5,572 nt of DNA from Solirubrobacterales bacterium (GTDB taxonomy: Bacteria; Actinomycetota; Thermoleophilia; Solirubrobacterales; Solirubrobacteraceae), in contig JACRMD010000333.1 of NCBI GenBank assembly GCA_016215085.1, positions 1 through 5,572 on the forward strand, written 5' to 3'. Made by a program: the position numbers and the translations under genes. Shown piece after piece: positions 5,261 to 5,572 of the stretch (position 1 is its first letter; every line of letters begins with the position of its first letter). The notes beneath the pieces were generated by a model. It worked only from the letters and a program-made list of their open reading frames with translations. It made no database searches and was not told the DNA's origin.

Positions 5261-5572
5261 CTAGGCGGACGTGACGTCCGCGGCGGCGCGGCGGTCGGCC
5301 CGCAGCGAGAGCCCGATGCCGATCGTGAAGGCGATCAGGACGACGGCCAGGCTCTGGACGGGGCCCACGTGCACGACGTCCTCGATCAGCAGCTTCACGC
5401 CGACGAGCGCGAGCACCACGGCCAGCGTCTCGTCCAGGTAGCGGAAGCGCTCGATGAGCCCCTCGACGAGCACGAACAGCGCGCGCATGCCCATCAGCGC
5501 GAACGCGTTGGCCGCCCAGATGACGAACGAGTCGGTCGTGATGGCGAAGGCGGCGGGGATCGAGTCGATCGC
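5261..5572 (-). CDS. TerC-family integral membrane protein, C-terminal part
   Basis: This is the last 103 residues of a TerC/Alx/YkoY-type protein; its N-terminal part lies beyond the right edge. The first visible residues AIDSIPAAFAITTDSFVIW match the family's conserved D-S-[IV]-PA motif in a membrane helix, whose Asp is thought to take part in metal handling. Next come ANAFALMGMRALFVLVEGLI, the RFRYLDE loop, then ALVGVKLLIED (family KML-x-D position) and a last span SLAVVLIAFTIGIGLSL, ending in an Arg-rich cytoplasmic tail and ADVTSA. TerC proteins are inner-membrane proteins linked to tellurite resistance, manganese export and metalation of secreted enzymes; which role applies here cannot be told. 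No ter-operon partners are visible. The stop is TAG 5263-5261. Confidence 0.93.
   Translation of the reverse strand, partial: AIDSIPAAFAITTDSFVIWAANAFALMGMRALFVLVEGLIERFRYLDETLAVVLALVGVKLLIEDVVHVGPVQSLAVVLIAFTIGIGLSLRADRRAAADVTSA
5265..5281. repeat. 17-bp dyad in the last codons of the TerC-family gene
   Basis: GCGGACGT-G-ACGTCCGC has perfect 8-bp arms around one base and encodes the final residues ADVTSA. In RNA it would be a 7-bp stem with a 3-base loop. With the stem-loop at 5236-5253 it brackets the stop codon. It may help end the transcript or be a protein site; it could also be chance. Confidence 0.4.

Noticed and set aside
5261..5572. Tellurite-resistance ter operon
   Set aside because: Only a TerC-family gene is present; no TerD, TerZ or other ter partner is visible, and the family has wider metal-related roles.

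Overview
The window is very GC-rich and densely coding, with nearly every third codon position G or C. It looks like a chromosomal core region of a high-GC actinobacterium. The small conserved proteins at 4095-4829 and 4833-5222, and the 241-residue anchored protein with a C-terminal Cys pair, recall sets I associate with Thermoleophilia/Solirubrobacterales. That placement rests on recall and was not searched. I see no tRNA, rRNA, CRISPR array, insertion sequence, integrase or phage gene, and no stretch over 300 bases lacks a gene.

Left part (1-1844): a plus-strand YwqG/DUF1963-family gene ends at 900 but is broken by an apparent one-base insertion near 290-291. Its opening frame also stays open to the left edge. 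It converges on a minus-strand pair: a PadR-family repressor (1346-1792) followed, with a one-base TGATG overlap, by an SRPBCC/polyketide-cyclase-like protein (897-1346). A perfect 8-8-8 inverted repeat sits on the PadR start and encloses a -10-like element, which suggests autorepression of a possibly leaderless mRNA.

Middle part (1845-3943): a minus-strand membrane-anchored protein of unknown function (1845-2570) and an acyl-CoA dehydrogenase resembling the medium-chain type (2657-3823). The dehydrogenase start is set by a strong ribosome binding site at a GTG codon. Two adjacent dyads upstream of it, one of TetR-operator type, suggest ligand-responsive control of fatty-acid oxidation.

Right part (3944-5572): an overlooked 46-residue single-span membrane protein on the minus strand is divergent, with 10 bases between start codons, from a plus-strand two-gene operon. 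That operon encodes a membrane protein with a duplicated 41-residue unit (4095-4514) and a very acidic small protein (4524-4829). It converges, with three bases between stop codons, on a minus-strand 129-residue protein of unknown function (4833-5222). Upstream of that on the same strand is the C-terminal 103 residues of a TerC-family membrane protein (5261-5572, cut by the right edge).

Nothing here amounts to a recognisable new defence, mobile or biosynthetic system. The most worthwhile items are the PadR operator geometry, the dehydrogenase operator, the frameshifted DUF1963 gene, the unlisted 46-residue gene with its tight divergent junction, and the duplicated-motif operon.
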